DNA of 64,000 bases from Opitutaceae bacterium (GTDB lineage Bacteria > Verrucomicrobiota > Verrucomicrobiia > Opitutales > Opitutaceae), in assembly GCA_024233285.1 (NCBI GenBank), contig JACKPU010000003.1, positions 262,038-326,037 of the forward strand. The letters are read 5' to 3'. This document shows, piece after piece, positions 1 through 8,500 of the stretch (position 1 is the first letter of the stretch; every line of letters starts with the position of its first letter). The position numbers and the translations under genes are program-made. Under the pieces are notes generated by a model that was not told the origin of the DNA, did not search any database, and was given only the letters and a program-made list of their open reading frames with translations.

Positions 1-533
1 AGCCCTACCGCCCGCTCTGGGTCGAGGAAGCCAGCCAGCTCGAAAGCGAAGTCTGGCCCGAAGTCCGCCAGTTGCGCGCGCAGACGCGCGTGCCCCTGGC
101 CACGGGTGAGCGGCTCTGCACGCGCTACGAATTCGCGCCGCTGTGTTCCGAGCGCCTGGTCGATTACATCATGCCCGATGTCGTGCATGTGGGCGGCATT
201 TCCGAGATGCGCAAAATCTGCGCGTTGGCCGATACCTTCCGCGTCGAGGTCTCGCCGCACAACCCGCAGAGCGAAGTCAGCACGCTGGCCTCGCTGCACG
301 TCTGCGCCTGCACGCCCAACTCCACGCTGCTCGAGATCGGCAGCGGTCAGGACCCGTTCTGGGCGGATCTGTTTTATGGCGGCCTGTTCAGCTACGAACG
401 CGGTTATGCACCGCTGCCGGAAAAACCCGGCCTGGGCATCGATCTCGATGAGACGGTGGCCGCGAAGTTTCCTTACCAAGAAAAGGATTTTCGCTCCCTG
501 CGATTCCCCGACGGTGCGATCAGTGACCGATGA
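1..533 (+). CDS. Enolase-superfamily (mandelate racemase/dehydratase-like) protein, 3' part only
   Basis: The window opens inside this gene; the frame is open from base 3 and ends at the TGA at 531-533. The visible C-terminal half of the barrel shows a metal-ligand strand ending in VEEA (near base 27), an ATGER segment, and DVVHVGGISE followed by VSPHNPQ, the pattern of acid-sugar dehydratases of the mandelate racemase group. By family knowledge these abstract an alpha proton from a sugar acid and eliminate water. The N-terminal capping domain and the catalytic Lys motif lie outside the window, so the substrate cannot be assigned. The stop overlaps the next start in ATGA, indicating translational coupling to the PhoD-like gene. 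Confidence 0.82.
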   Translation, partial: PYRPLWVEEASQLESEVWPEVRQLRAQTRVPLATGERLCTRYEFAPLCSERLVDYIMPDVVHVGGISEMRKICALADTFRVEVSPHNPQSEVSTLASLHVCACTPNSTLLEIGSGQDPFWADLFYGGLFSYERGYAPLPEKPGLGIDLDETVAAKFPYQEKDFRSLRFPDGAISDR

Positions 534-2236
534 CACCGGCGCGTCAGTGTGCGTGCTTGATGCTGGCTGCGGCTTGTCTGGCCGCGGTTTCGGGCCGGGC
601 GCAAACTGAAGGCGAACTGGGTGAGAACGGTCCGTCAGAGGCCTATGAGCCGGGCAATCCGCATCCGTATTTCGGCAGCGAAAACCCGTGGAATCGCCGG
701 ATGTTCGGCCAACGCCCGGCGGATTTGTTCTACAAACGCCGCGGTCAGCGCCAGCTTTTGGCCTTGCTGGAAGGCGACGCCGAGCAAGCCGCGAATTGGG
801 CGCTGGTCCGGCTCGCGGCGGACTCTGCCGATCAGGAATCGTGGTTCATGCTGGCCATCGCGCGGGCTTGGCAGGATCTCCCCGACGAAGCGTGGAGCGC
901 AGCACAGCACGCGATGCACGCGGGGCTGCCTTTTGAACGTTTTCTTTCCGGCCCGCGGGAGTTGTTGCAGCCATTGGCCGCGTTGCCCGAATTCGCCGCT
1001 TTGCGAGATCAGTTGTCGCCGCGCCTCATTCACGGGCCGATGCTCGGTGACATGGGGGCCGATCATGCGCAGGTGTGGGTGCGGACGGTCGAAGCTTCAA
1101 AAATCGAGGTGGAGGCAGTGCCGTTGGACGGGCGGTCGCCGGTGCGCCGCGCACGATTTGAGACCACGGCGGAACTGGATTTTTCCGGCACAGGACGGAT
1201 TGAGGGTCTCACGCCCGACACGGCTTACCGCTATCGCGTGTTCGTGGACGGTGTGTTGTCGTCAGCGGGTTCCGAGCTCAACTTTCGCACCTTTCCGAGC
1301 GTCAACACGCCGGGCATCCACCGCCTCGCGTTCGGCGGTTGCGCGGGTTACACGCCGTTGCATGAGAAGATTTGGGACACGATTGCCGCGTCGCGCCCCG
1401 ACGCCCTGATGATGCTCGGCGACAACGTTTACCTGGACCTGCCGGGAGAGCCCAACGACTTTCATCGTTATACCTATGCGCAGCGGCAGAGCCGGCCGGA
1501 GTTTCGCCGGCTCGTCGCGGGCACTCCGGTTTACGCGATTTGGGATGATCATGATGCGGGCATGGATGATCTGTGGCTCGGCCCCTATGTGGATCGACCG
1601 GCTTGGAAGCAGGCGAACCTTGATTTCTTTCTCATGAATTGGAGCAATCCGCCGGTGCAGGACCTCGCGTGGCCGGGCCTCTGGCACAAGTGGCGCATCG
1701 GTGCCGTGGAGGTATTCATGCTCGATGCCCGCAGTTACCGGACGAATCCCTACGAAACCAGCAAGACCATGCTGGGCCCGGTGCAAAAGCGCTGGTTGCT
1801 TGAGGCGCTGCGCAACTCCACCGCGACGTTCAAGATCATCGCCTCGCCGGTCAATTGGGTGTTGGGTTCCAAGGAAGGCAGCCGCGACACTTGGCAAGGT
1901 TTCCCGGAGGAGCGCGCCGAGTTGTTTGATTTTCTTTCCGCGCATCACATCGAGGGCGTCGTCCTGCTTTCGTCCGACCGCCACCGCTCCGATGTTTGGA
2001 TCAACGAACGGGAAGGGGATTATCCATTGACCGAATTTGGCTCCGGCTACCTGACCAATATGCACACGCACGACACGGCACCTGATGCGCTATTCAGTTA
2101 CAACGCCAAGAATGCCTTCGGCCTGCTGATTATCGACACCACGAAAGCTGATCCGGAATTGACCTGCGAGATCCGGAACATCGACGGCGAGGTCGTCTTT
2201 ACGCGCGTGTTAAAACGCAGCGAACTCGCGCGCTAG
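530..2236 (+). CDS. PhoD-like metallophosphatase, secreted
   Basis: The product is 568 residues. The first ~25 residues form a Sec signal peptide (basic start, then an Ala/Leu-rich core ending SGRAQ). A fibronectin-like N-terminal PhoD domain follows, and then the metallophosphatase core with GGCAGY, GDNVY (about residue 297), WDDHD (about residue 337) and a late SSDRHRSD block, the metal-ligand motifs of the alkaline phosphatase D family. By family it should hydrolyse phosphate mono- or diesters outside the cytoplasm. The start overlaps the preceding stop by four bases, and the 3' end overlaps the converging cupin gene by four bases. The role in phosphate scavenging is inferred; exact substrate unknown. 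Confidence 0.88.
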   Translation: MTPARQCACLMLAAACLAAVSGRAQTEGELGENGPSEAYEPGNPHPYFGSENPWNRRMFGQRPADLFYKRRGQRQLLALLEGDAEQAANWALVRLAADSADQESWFMLAIARAWQDLPDEAWSAAQHAMHAGLPFERFLSGPRELLQPLAALPEFAALRDQLSPRLIHGPMLGDMGADHAQVWVRTVEASKIEVEAVPLDGRSPVRRARFETTAELDFSGTGRIEGLTPDTAYRYRVFVDGVLSSAGSELNFRTFPSVNTPGIHRLAFGGCAGYTPLHEKIWDTIAASRPDALMMLGDNVYLDLPGEPNDFHRYTYAQRQSRPEFRRLVAGTPVYAIWDDHDAGMDDLWLGPYVDRPAWKQANLDFFLMNWSNPPVQDLAWPGLWHKWRIGAVEVFMLDARSYRTNPYETSKTMLGPVQKRWLLEALRNSTATFKIIASPVNWVLGSKEGSRDTWQGFPEERAELFDFLSAHHIEGVVLLSSDRHRSDVWINEREGDYPLTEFGSGYLTNMHTHDTAPDALFSYNAKNAFGLLIIDTTKADPELTCEIRNIDGEVVFTRVLKRSELAR

Positions 2237-3000
2237 CCGGTTGCGATCACCGTGCCGAAGGACACGAAATGCAGGCCGCCGGCGTTGGCGGTGATCCGGC
2301 CTGCGGTGCTCCTCGGCAAAAGCAGGGTGTGATGCGGCCCCACGTCGGCGGTTTCCGCTCCGATGGATATTGTCCCAGTCCCCTCCACGACAAACAGGGT
2401 CTGCTCCTTGGTGGCGTCGGCCGCCAAGTCCAAATGAGAGCCGGCTGTCAGGTGCCATTCAATCGCTTCACAACGCGCCGCGGCTTGCCGAGGGAGCAGA
2501 ATGCGCTCCATGACGTGTTCGGCATCAGGTTGCACGCCACGCGGCGCATGGGCTGAGGTTTTGCGGTCGGCGGGCAGGCCGCTCTTTTGCTCGTCCGCCT
2601 GGCGCCTCCGCACGGCCTTTACTTTTTCAATGTGATCCGCGAACGATGCATGTCCCTCCTTGTCGGTATCGAGAAAGGCGTTGAAGAGAAAATAGACCAA
2701 GGGCGCGTCGCCTTGCGTGATGGTTTGGTGAACCAATCCCGCGGGCACGTAGAAATACGATCCCGGCCGGGCCGGATGCTCCGTGTCGCCGAGCCTGACG
2801 GTGCCGTGGCCGGAAAGGACGAAGAAGTTTTGCTCCTTGCGATCATGCGCATGGGGCGGGCCGTCCTGACCGGGCGTCCAGGAGTTGAGGGCGACTTCGG
2901 TAAGTTCCGTCTCGGAGCGGTCAATCAGCACGGTGATTTCGTTGAGGCCGGCGACGTCCAGTCGGCGGGCATTTTCCGGGGTGCGGTGGAGCAATGACAT
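2233..3000 (-). CDS. Two-domain (bicupin) protein
   Basis: The product is about 255 residues with two cupin folds. The first has the metal-binding pattern PPHAHDRKEQNFFVLSG with the companion motif PAGLVHQ; the second (residues ~160-255) has a GSHLDL...EQTLFVVEGTG pattern with fewer histidines, so probably only the N-terminal cupin binds metal. I chose the ATG at 3000 because the reading-frame extension to 3036 runs into a palindrome and has no conserved content. Bicupins include sugar-acid isomerases, oxalate decarboxylases and dioxygenases; nothing here decides between them. The gene is divergent from the 5'-nucleotidase and converges on the PhoD-like gene. Confidence 0.75.
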   Translation of the reverse strand: MSLLHRTPENARRLDVAGLNEITVLIDRSETELTEVALNSWTPGQDGPPHAHDRKEQNFFVLSGHGTVRLGDTEHPARPGSYFYVPAGLVHQTITQGDAPLVYFLFNAFLDTDKEGHASFADHIEKVKAVRRRQADEQKSGLPADRKTSAHAPRGVQPDAEHVMERILLPRQAAARCEAIEWHLTAGSHLDLAADATKEQTLFVVEGTGTISIGAETADVGPHHTLLLPRSTAGRITANAGGLHFVSFGTVIATG

Positions 3001-3032
3001 GCCTGCATCGCGCCAATAAAACATTCGCTCCA

Positions 3033-3101
3033 TCAAGCATGGAATAAGATGAAATATCGGGGCGGGTGTGAACCGCGTATTTCAGGTTATTCCATGCTTG
3101 A
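3033..3101. repeat. 24-bp imperfect inverted repeat between divergent genes
   Basis: Bases 3033-3056 and 3078-3101 are reverse complements at 22 of 24 positions, with a 21-base spacer. The outer 14 bases of each arm (core AAGCATGGAATA) match perfectly. The element fills the gap between the divergent cupin and 5'-nucleotidase starts and is AT-richer than its surroundings. It could be an operator for a dimeric regulator controlling both genes, or a cruciform/terminator structure; there is no T-run on either strand, which argues against a simple terminator. Confidence 0.75.
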
Positions 3102-3154
3102 TTGATGGCTGCGGCGGACAAATGACAGGCCTGTTTTACCCCTGCGATTTCGTT

Positions 3155-4654
3155 ATGCTTATTCGAATCCTGACCCTGTTGGTTTTGCTTTCCACCGGCC
3201 TCTCCGGCGCCCCGGTGTCGCTTGTGATTTTGCACACCAATGACATTCATGATCACGTCAGGCCCGGCGACCGTGGCCGGGGCGGGTTGCCCTATGTTGC
3301 GGGTTACGTGCAGGCAGTGCGCGCGGTCGAACCGGCGGTGCTGCTGGTCGATGCGGGGGATGTCACGGAAAAGGGCGACTTGGTGGCGTTTCGCCGGCAT
3401 GGCCGGATCACGTATGAGATGATGCGCCGCATGAACTACGACGCGGTGACCATCGGTAATCACGATTTCGACGACGTGACGCTGGCGGACATCAAGGACT
3501 TTGAAAAGGCGCTGGGGCAACCACTGCTCAACCTCAATATCCGCCGGCCGGATGGGAGTGCACAATTCCAGCCCTCGCGCATGGTGGAGCGCGGCGGTCT
3601 GCGCATTGGCCTGATCGGCCTGATCGTGCCGCGCAAGGCGGATCGTGGCGGGTTGGATGCGGCGGCCTCGGGTCGGGCGTTGTCAGACGAGGCGCGGTGG
3701 CTGCGCTCCTTGGGGGCGCAGTTGATTGTGGCGGTGTGCCACGAATCCGTCGATGACTGCGCGGCATGGGCGCGGTTGGCGCCGGAAGTGCATGTATTTG
3801 TCAGCGGCCATTCGCACGAGGAACTGAGTGCGCCGCGCGTGGTGCCGGAAACCGGGGCATTGATTGTGCAGGCCGGCCACTACGCGGAGTGGGTCGGGCG
3901 GCTCGAAATCGACTTCGATCCCCAAACCGGGCGGATCGTGCGTCATCAAGGCCGGCTGGTGCCGATGGATCATGATGCTGTCACGCCGGATGCCGCGATG
4001 TTGGCGTGGGTTCGTGAACAGGAGCGTAAATTCGCGCCCGAGGCGAACGACTTGGTCTTTGATAATCCCGCCCCGATGGACGGATTTTCATTGGCGCGCA
4101 TCGCGGCCGACGGCCTGCGCCGGCTCACAGGGGCGGACGTGGCGTTTTGTCATCCGTATCAGATCATTCGCGACGAATTGCCGGCCGGTCCGGTGGATGT
4201 GAACCAGGTTTTCAAGACCGGCGGCCAGCGCGGGCACGATTGCATCAGCGTGGAATTGAGCGGCGCCGAAATTGAGCGCTACATCAACCTGCTTTACACC
4301 ATGCAGGGTGAGCCGCCGGAGTGGTCTGGATGCCGGGTGGCGAAGGAAGAAGATGCCGCGCATGTCAGTTATCGCACCGACTTGGAGCCTGCGCACCGTT
4401 ACCGTGTGGTGATGCCGAAGCTCGAGTGGGAGACGCGCTATTTGAAGCTGGCCCGCAAAGCGGCCAAGGCATTTCCGGATCACGCCACTGCGGCCGAAGC
4501 CGCGATTGTTATGCCCGTCGCCGCAGGCTACACCGAGGCAGTCGTCGCAAGCACCCGCAACACGCTTCAAGCCGGCGGCACGGTGCAGGCCATGGCCGAT
4601 GCCATCGCCCGCGAGCGGGTGTTAACCAAGCAAGCCGCGGAAACAGGCAGATAG
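3155..4654 (+). CDS. Secreted 5'-nucleotidase / 2',3'-cyclic phosphodiesterase family protein
   Basis: The product is 499 residues from the ATG at 3155, where a hydrophobic signal peptide (MLIRILTLLVLLSTG) begins; an upstream in-frame GTG at 3068 would add 29 unrelated residues. The N-terminal metallophosphatase domain shows HTNDIHDH, DAGD, GNHDFD and SGHSHE, the dinuclear-metal motifs of the UshA/YfkN family. The C-terminal half is the nucleotide-binding 5_nucleotid_C domain (DVAFCHPY, then a GxxS/Y-rich stretch). By family it dephosphorylates extracellular nucleotides for nucleoside and phosphate salvage. Its last 33 bases overlap the end of the converging dehydratase gene. Confidence 0.9.
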   Translation: MLIRILTLLVLLSTGLSGAPVSLVILHTNDIHDHVRPGDRGRGGLPYVAGYVQAVRAVEPAVLLVDAGDVTEKGDLVAFRRHGRITYEMMRRMNYDAVTIGNHDFDDVTLADIKDFEKALGQPLLNLNIRRPDGSAQFQPSRMVERGGLRIGLIGLIVPRKADRGGLDAAASGRALSDEARWLRSLGAQLIVAVCHESVDDCAAWARLAPEVHVFVSGHSHEELSAPRVVPETGALIVQAGHYAEWVGRLEIDFDPQTGRIVRHQGRLVPMDHDAVTPDAAMLAWVREQERKFAPEANDLVFDNPAPMDGFSLARIAADGLRRLTGADVAFCHPYQIIRDELPAGPVDVNQVFKTGGQRGHDCISVELSGAEIERYINLLYTMQGEPPEWSGCRVAKEEDAAHVSYRTDLEPAHRYRVVMPKLEWETRYLKLARKAAKAFPDHATAAEAAIVMPVAAGYTEAVVASTRNTLQAGGTVQAMADAIARERVLTKQAAETGR

Positions 4655-5788
4655 TTCGCGTTGTAACTCGATGCCGATGCCTGGCGCGTCCGGCAATCGC
4701 ACCAGGCCGGTCTCAAAGATCGTGTCATCGGCAAAGCCGCCGAACGGTTTGAACACGCCGGGGTATGACTCATTGCCGCCGAGTTGCAGTCCCGCGGCCA
4801 GATGAAGGGAAAACTGGTGCCCGCCGTGGGGCACGCATCGCCGGCGCGACCAGCCATGCGTGGCCAGCAGGTCGAGCATGCGCAGATATTCCGGCAGGCC
4901 ATACGAGAGCGCGGGATCCATTTGGAGCGTGTCGCGTTTGGAGTTGAGCCCGGCGTGTCGGCAAAGATTGCGCACATCTTGATGCGAGAAGAGGTTCTCG
5001 CCGGTGGCGAACGCGAGGGCTGGATGGGAAGCGCTCAGCTCGGCTTGCATGGCAAAATCCAAGGGGTCGCCCGGCTCCTCGAACCAACGCACGCCAAGTT
5101 CGCCCAAGGCCGTCGCATAGGCGTGGGCGGCGGTCGCGTCCAACCGGCCATTGGCATCAACGGCGACGTGCTTCATTCCGCCCATGACTTGGGCGGCGCA
5201 TTCGACGCGCTTGAGGTCCTCGGCCAGCGTTGCCCCGCCAATCTTGATTTTGACATCGGTATAACCGGCCTCGCGGTAACCTTTGATCTCATCTTGCAGG
5301 GCCGATTGGCCGCCCGCTTGGTGATAATAACCACCGGCGGCATAGACTGCGATGGTGGTATCGGCGCGTCCTTGGTTGAAACGGTCGGACAAGAGTTTCC
5401 ACAACGGCACATCTTCAAGTTTTGCGGCGAGATCCCAGAGCGCCATGTCCACCGCGCCGACCGCCGTGCTGCGTTCACCATGCCCGCCGGGTTTTTCGTT
5501 TTGCAGCATGATCGGCCACGCCCGCATGGGATCGAGCCGGCCATCCGCGTCGAGGTAAGCACTGGGCGGGCAGGCAAGGAGGCGAGGCGCGATGCGACCG
5601 CGCACAATCGCTGTCGAGGAATAGCGGCCGATGGAACCGAAGCCCCATCCGATTACAGGATAGCCGTGCCGCCTGACGTCTGAAACCACCGCCACGACCG
5701 TGCCGGTCATTTCACGGAAGTTGACCCAAGCGTTGCTGATATCGGACTGCAGCGGCACGGTGGCCGTCTTGATTTGAACCAGTTTCAT
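4622..5788 (-). CDS. D(-)-tartrate dehydratase-like enolase-superfamily enzyme
   Basis: The product is about 388 residues starting MKLVQIKT. It follows the Bradyrhizobium D-tartrate dehydratase pattern closely, as I recall it: NEKPGGHGERS, an AVYAAGGYY segment, the KIKIGG catalytic lysine strand, VDANGR, WFEE and TGENLFSHQD metal-ligand regions, and the CVPHGGHQ histidine block followed by GGNESYP. By family the Lys/His pair dehydrates a tartrate-like sugar acid to a keto acid. The ATG at 5788 overlaps the aldehyde dehydrogenase stop in ATGA, so the two are translationally coupled; the open frame extends upstream to 5953 but that part is the other gene in another frame. True substrate untested; another acid-sugar dehydratase is possible. 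Confidence 0.85.
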   Translation of the reverse strand: MKLVQIKTATVPLQSDISNAWVNFREMTGTVVAVVSDVRRHGYPVIGWGFGSIGRYSSTAIVRGRIAPRLLACPPSAYLDADGRLDPMRAWPIMLQNEKPGGHGERSTAVGAVDMALWDLAAKLEDVPLWKLLSDRFNQGRADTTIAVYAAGGYYHQAGGQSALQDEIKGYREAGYTDVKIKIGGATLAEDLKRVECAAQVMGGMKHVAVDANGRLDATAAHAYATALGELGVRWFEEPGDPLDFAMQAELSASHPALAFATGENLFSHQDVRNLCRHAGLNSKRDTLQMDPALSYGLPEYLRMLDLLATHGWSRRRCVPHGGHQFSLHLAAGLQLGGNESYPGVFKPFGGFADDTIFETGLVRLPDAPGIGIELQRELSACFRGLLG

Positions 5789-7221
5789 GGCAGGTAAACC
5801 GCGCGTGGCTTGGTAAAGAAATCGCGGTAAAAACGTCCGCATTCCGGCAAGCCCCGGCCGGAATCGCGCCAGCCGGATACCGGGAGGGCGGGATCGCGCC
5901 ACGCGGTGTGGAGGTTTACGTGGATCATACCGGCCTGAATGCGTTCGGCGCAACGCATGGCACTGGTTTCATCGCGGGAAAATACGGAGGCGGAGAGGCC
6001 GTAGCGTCCGGTGTTTGCCAACCGCACCGCATCGTCGGCATTGCGCGCAGCGATGACGGGCAGCACGGGCACGAAGAGTTCCTCGGTGAATATGGGCATG
6101 GCCTCGGTGACACGATCAATGACCGCCGGCGTGATGAAATGTCCGCCGGGCCTAAGCTTGCCGCCGCACCGCAGGCGCGCGCCGGCGGCGGTGGCGGTGG
6201 CAATCGCTTCAGTGGCGAAATTGACGCGCGCGGCGGAAATGACCGGACCGACTTGAGACTCGGGCGAATCTCCCGGACCGACCTTCAACTCACGGGTGCG
6301 AGTGATGAGACGTTCGAGGAAGGTTTCGGCGATGGAGTGATCGACGATCACGCGGCCCGTGCCCGTGCACCATTGTCCGGCGCAACCGAAACCGCCGGTG
6401 ATCGCGGCCTCGACTGCGGCGTCAACGTCGGCATCGGCCAGCACGACAAGCGAATTCTTTCCGCCCATCTCAAGTTGCAGTCGCACATCGCGTGCGGCCG
6501 TGGCGCGGGCGAGGGCTGTGCCGGTGGCGGTCGAACCGGTGAAGGAAATCGCGCGCAAAGCGGCGTGGCTTGTCAGCGCGGGGCCGACTTGCGCGCCATG
6601 ACCGAGCACGAGATTGACGACGCCGGAGGGCAGGTCGGGCTCGAGCAATTTGACGGCGGCGACGGCGCTGGCGGGAGTGAGTTCGGATGGTTTGATGACG
6701 ATCGGGTTGCCGTAAAGCAGCGCGGGCGTGACTTTGCGCACGATGGTTGCGAGCGGGAAATTCCAAGGCGTGACGATGAGGACCGGGCCGACAGGTTCCA
6801 GGCGAGTATGACTGCGCGAGTGGGATGATTCCACGAGCCCGCGATCACGGGCATCCTGAACACTGTGGCGCGCGTCTTTCAACGTGCCGGCAACCTCGGC
6901 CAAGGCATCGGCCCGCGGCTTGCCGTTTTCGCGGGTGATGATGGTGACGAGGGTTTCGGTGTCGGCTTCGATGCGGTCGAGCCAGCCGGATAAAATGGCG
7001 AGACGAGTCTCGTGCGGATGTGCGGCCCAGGACGCGGCGGCTTGCGCGGCGGAGTCAATGGCCCGTGTGGCATCCACCGCGGTGGCGGAACTCCAGCGCG
7101 CCGCGGTGACTTTGGTGTTACCGGGGTTTTCGCGACTGATAACGGCGTCGGCTTGCGCCGGCATCCATTCCCCCGCGATCAAGGAAGTCAGCACCCGCCC
7201 GCTCTGGTCACCCTCCGGCAT
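5785..7221 (-). CDS. NAD(P)-dependent aldehyde dehydrogenase family protein
   Basis: The product is about 478 residues with the full ALDH fold: TPWNFPLA (cofactor entry), KPSELTP, the FTGSTATG Rossmann loop, the general-base glutamate in LEMGGKN, the nucleophile cysteine in GQWCTGTGR, and EELFVPVLPV near the end. By family it oxidises an aldehyde to an acid; next to a sugar-acid dehydratase, a semialdehyde such as alpha-ketoglutaric semialdehyde is a plausible substrate (inference). I chose the ATG at 7221, eight bases after the preceding stop, over one at 7278 inside that gene. It is the middle gene of a three-gene minus-strand operon. Confidence 0.88.
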   Translation of the reverse strand: MPEGDQSGRVLTSLIAGEWMPAQADAVISRENPGNTKVTAARWSSATAVDATRAIDSAAQAAASWAAHPHETRLAILSGWLDRIEADTETLVTIITRENGKPRADALAEVAGTLKDARHSVQDARDRGLVESSHSRSHTRLEPVGPVLIVTPWNFPLATIVRKVTPALLYGNPIVIKPSELTPASAVAAVKLLEPDLPSGVVNLVLGHGAQVGPALTSHAALRAISFTGSTATGTALARATAARDVRLQLEMGGKNSLVVLADADVDAAVEAAITGGFGCAGQWCTGTGRVIVDHSIAETFLERLITRTRELKVGPGDSPESQVGPVISAARVNFATEAIATATAAGARLRCGGKLRPGGHFITPAVIDRVTEAMPIFTEELFVPVLPVIAARNADDAVRLANTGRYGLSASVFSRDETSAMRCAERIQAGMIHVNLHTAWRDPALPVSGWRDSGRGLPECGRFYRDFFTKPRAVYLP

Positions 7222-7229
7222 GCTGGAAA

Positions 7230-7676
7230 TCACTTGGCCGGTGGAGGCAGGACGGTTTGCAAGGCGATCATGCGCCAAGTGCCATTCTCATTGCGCCAGA
7301 CCGATTGAAACAACAGTTGGAGCGGTTGGGGTTGCCGGTGCTTGATCTTGGTTTGGTCGATTCGGCCGTTGACGATGACCACGCCCTGGGCGACTTCGCG
7401 GGGGCGCAGATCGGAGAGTGCAAATTTTTCATACAAGCCGGGGGTGTCGCCCACATCGGCCAGCACATCGGCCTTATGCTGCTGTCGGCCATTGCTGTGC
7501 ACGTAGAGCAAGTCGTCGGAAAGCAGATCGCGCAAGGTAGCCTGATCAGCCTCAAGCGAGGCCCGGGCGCGGGCGTGCTCCGCGGCGAGTACTGCTTCGT
7601 CAGCTTTGGCCGAGGAAGCTGCCGCGATGCAGGGTGACAGGGAAAAGAGGATCACCGATATGATTCGTAGAGTCAT
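7230..7676 (-). CDS. Secreted SnoaL/NTF2-like (DUF4440-type) protein
   Basis: The product is about 148 residues from the ATG at 7676. A signal peptide (MTLRIISVILFSLSPCIAAA) is followed by a small cone-shaped-fold domain with the DUF4440 pattern: AAEHARARASLEAD, LRDLLSDDLLYVHSNG, and a terminal FQSVWRNENGTWRMIALQ strand. Family members are ketosteroid-isomerase-like binders or enzymes of mostly unknown role. An export signal on such a domain is common in Gram-negative soil bacteria. It is the first gene of the operon with the aldehyde dehydrogenase and dehydratase, eight bases upstream of the former. Function not assignable. Confidence 0.75.
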   Translation of the reverse strand: MTLRIISVILFSLSPCIAAASSAKADEAVLAAEHARARASLEADQATLRDLLSDDLLYVHSNGRQQHKADVLADVGDTPGLYEKFALSDLRPREVAQGVVIVNGRIDQTKIKHRQPQPLQLLFQSVWRNENGTWRMIALQTVLPPPAK

Positions 7677-7985
7677 GTGGAGAGGGGGCGGATTGTGTTC
7701 TAGATCTACGCCCACCGTATCCGGCCAGCTTGAAATAGCTGAAATTATCGCAACTGCACCTGCGGTCAGATATTGGCTGCATTCAGCCAAGAATCCATTT
7801 GAGTCGTAATGCGAGCATTGCTCCGCAATGCACTTGAATCATCAGCATCTCTAAAGGCGAGATGCTTGATCTCTCGTGGTAATATAGTCCGCCACTGGAA
7901 AACGCTTCCTGCCGTAAACAAGGCACTGTTGTTCATTGCTGTTCTATCCATTCTCGGTCTGGCCGATTCAAGAAGGTCGGGATGA
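7677..7985. other. 309-base low-GC gap with two small hairpins, no convincing gene
   Basis: This is where the toxin partner of the upstream antitoxin would normally lie, but no frame resembles a RES-domain protein. A 79-codon minus-strand frame (7766-8005) exists but has no recognisable domain and overlaps the antitoxin end. Two hairpins are visible: 7774-7789 (TGGCTG/CAGCCA, 4-base loop) and 7815-7831 (GCATTGC/GCAATGC, 3-base loop). The part nearest 7676 must hold the promoter of the minus-strand catabolic operon. Confidence 0.6.
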
Positions 7986-8390
7986 TCAACCAAGCCCGTG
8001 GTCAATTCGCGCCATCAACAGTTCAACCTGTCGCGCTCCAGCTTCCGTCCGAGCTTTAGCTAGAGGGGTAGCACCTCCTAGATAAGGGTTTGGCGCAACG
8101 AGCCAAGATACTGCGCCACCACCGAAAACTTTCTCCCCAAGTTTTAAAAGGCGGTCGTAACGCAGAATCCTTTCTGACGACCACATGCTGAAGCGCTTAC
8201 CTTTTCTCGAGAAAAACGAAGAACTAGGGATGCCAACAACGCGCGCGACTTCAGAAAGTGATAACTTTAGTTCATGGGCCAAATGGACAACCTCACTCCA
8301 ACTTACGCCTTCGAGCGTGCGTCGCTCATACTCGTCCTCACGCAATGCTACAACGGGGACGATGTAGGATTTCTGAGGTGCCATACTCAC
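7986..8390 (-). CDS. Xre/MbcA/ParS-family antitoxin (DUF2384), orphan
   Basis: The product is 134 residues. An N-terminal helix-turn-helix-like region (LKLSLSEVARVVGIPSSSF) is followed by the classic toxin-binding domain: VFGGGAVSWLVAPNPYLGG, TPLAKARTEAGARQVE and a terminal LLMARIDHG. By family this antitoxin represses its own promoter and neutralises a RES-domain NAD+-degrading toxin encoded immediately downstream. Downstream here (minus strand, below 7986) no RES toxin is readable, so the gene appears orphaned. A striking dyad lies 110-175 bases upstream and could be its operator. The low-GC codon usage differs from the flanking operons, consistent with acquisition by transfer. Confidence 0.85.
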   Translation of the reverse strand: MSMAPQKSYIVPVVALREDEYERRTLEGVSWSEVVHLAHELKLSLSEVARVVGIPSSSFFSRKGKRFSMWSSERILRYDRLLKLGEKVFGGGAVSWLVAPNPYLGGATPLAKARTEAGARQVELLMARIDHGLG

Positions 8391-8500
8391 ATCGTGACTG
8401 CAGTTAGGAGATTGATCAAGTGTGCAGCTTACTGTGGTGCGCTAAGTTCTCAGCCGACATCTTTCGGCTTTTTAGTATCGGGGACTTTGGGATCGCAGTC

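Noticed and set aside
7766..8005. 79-codon minus-strand frame as a RES toxin
   Set aside because: It shows none of the RES-domain landmarks and overlaps the antitoxin by 20 bases; kept only as a remote alternative toxin.
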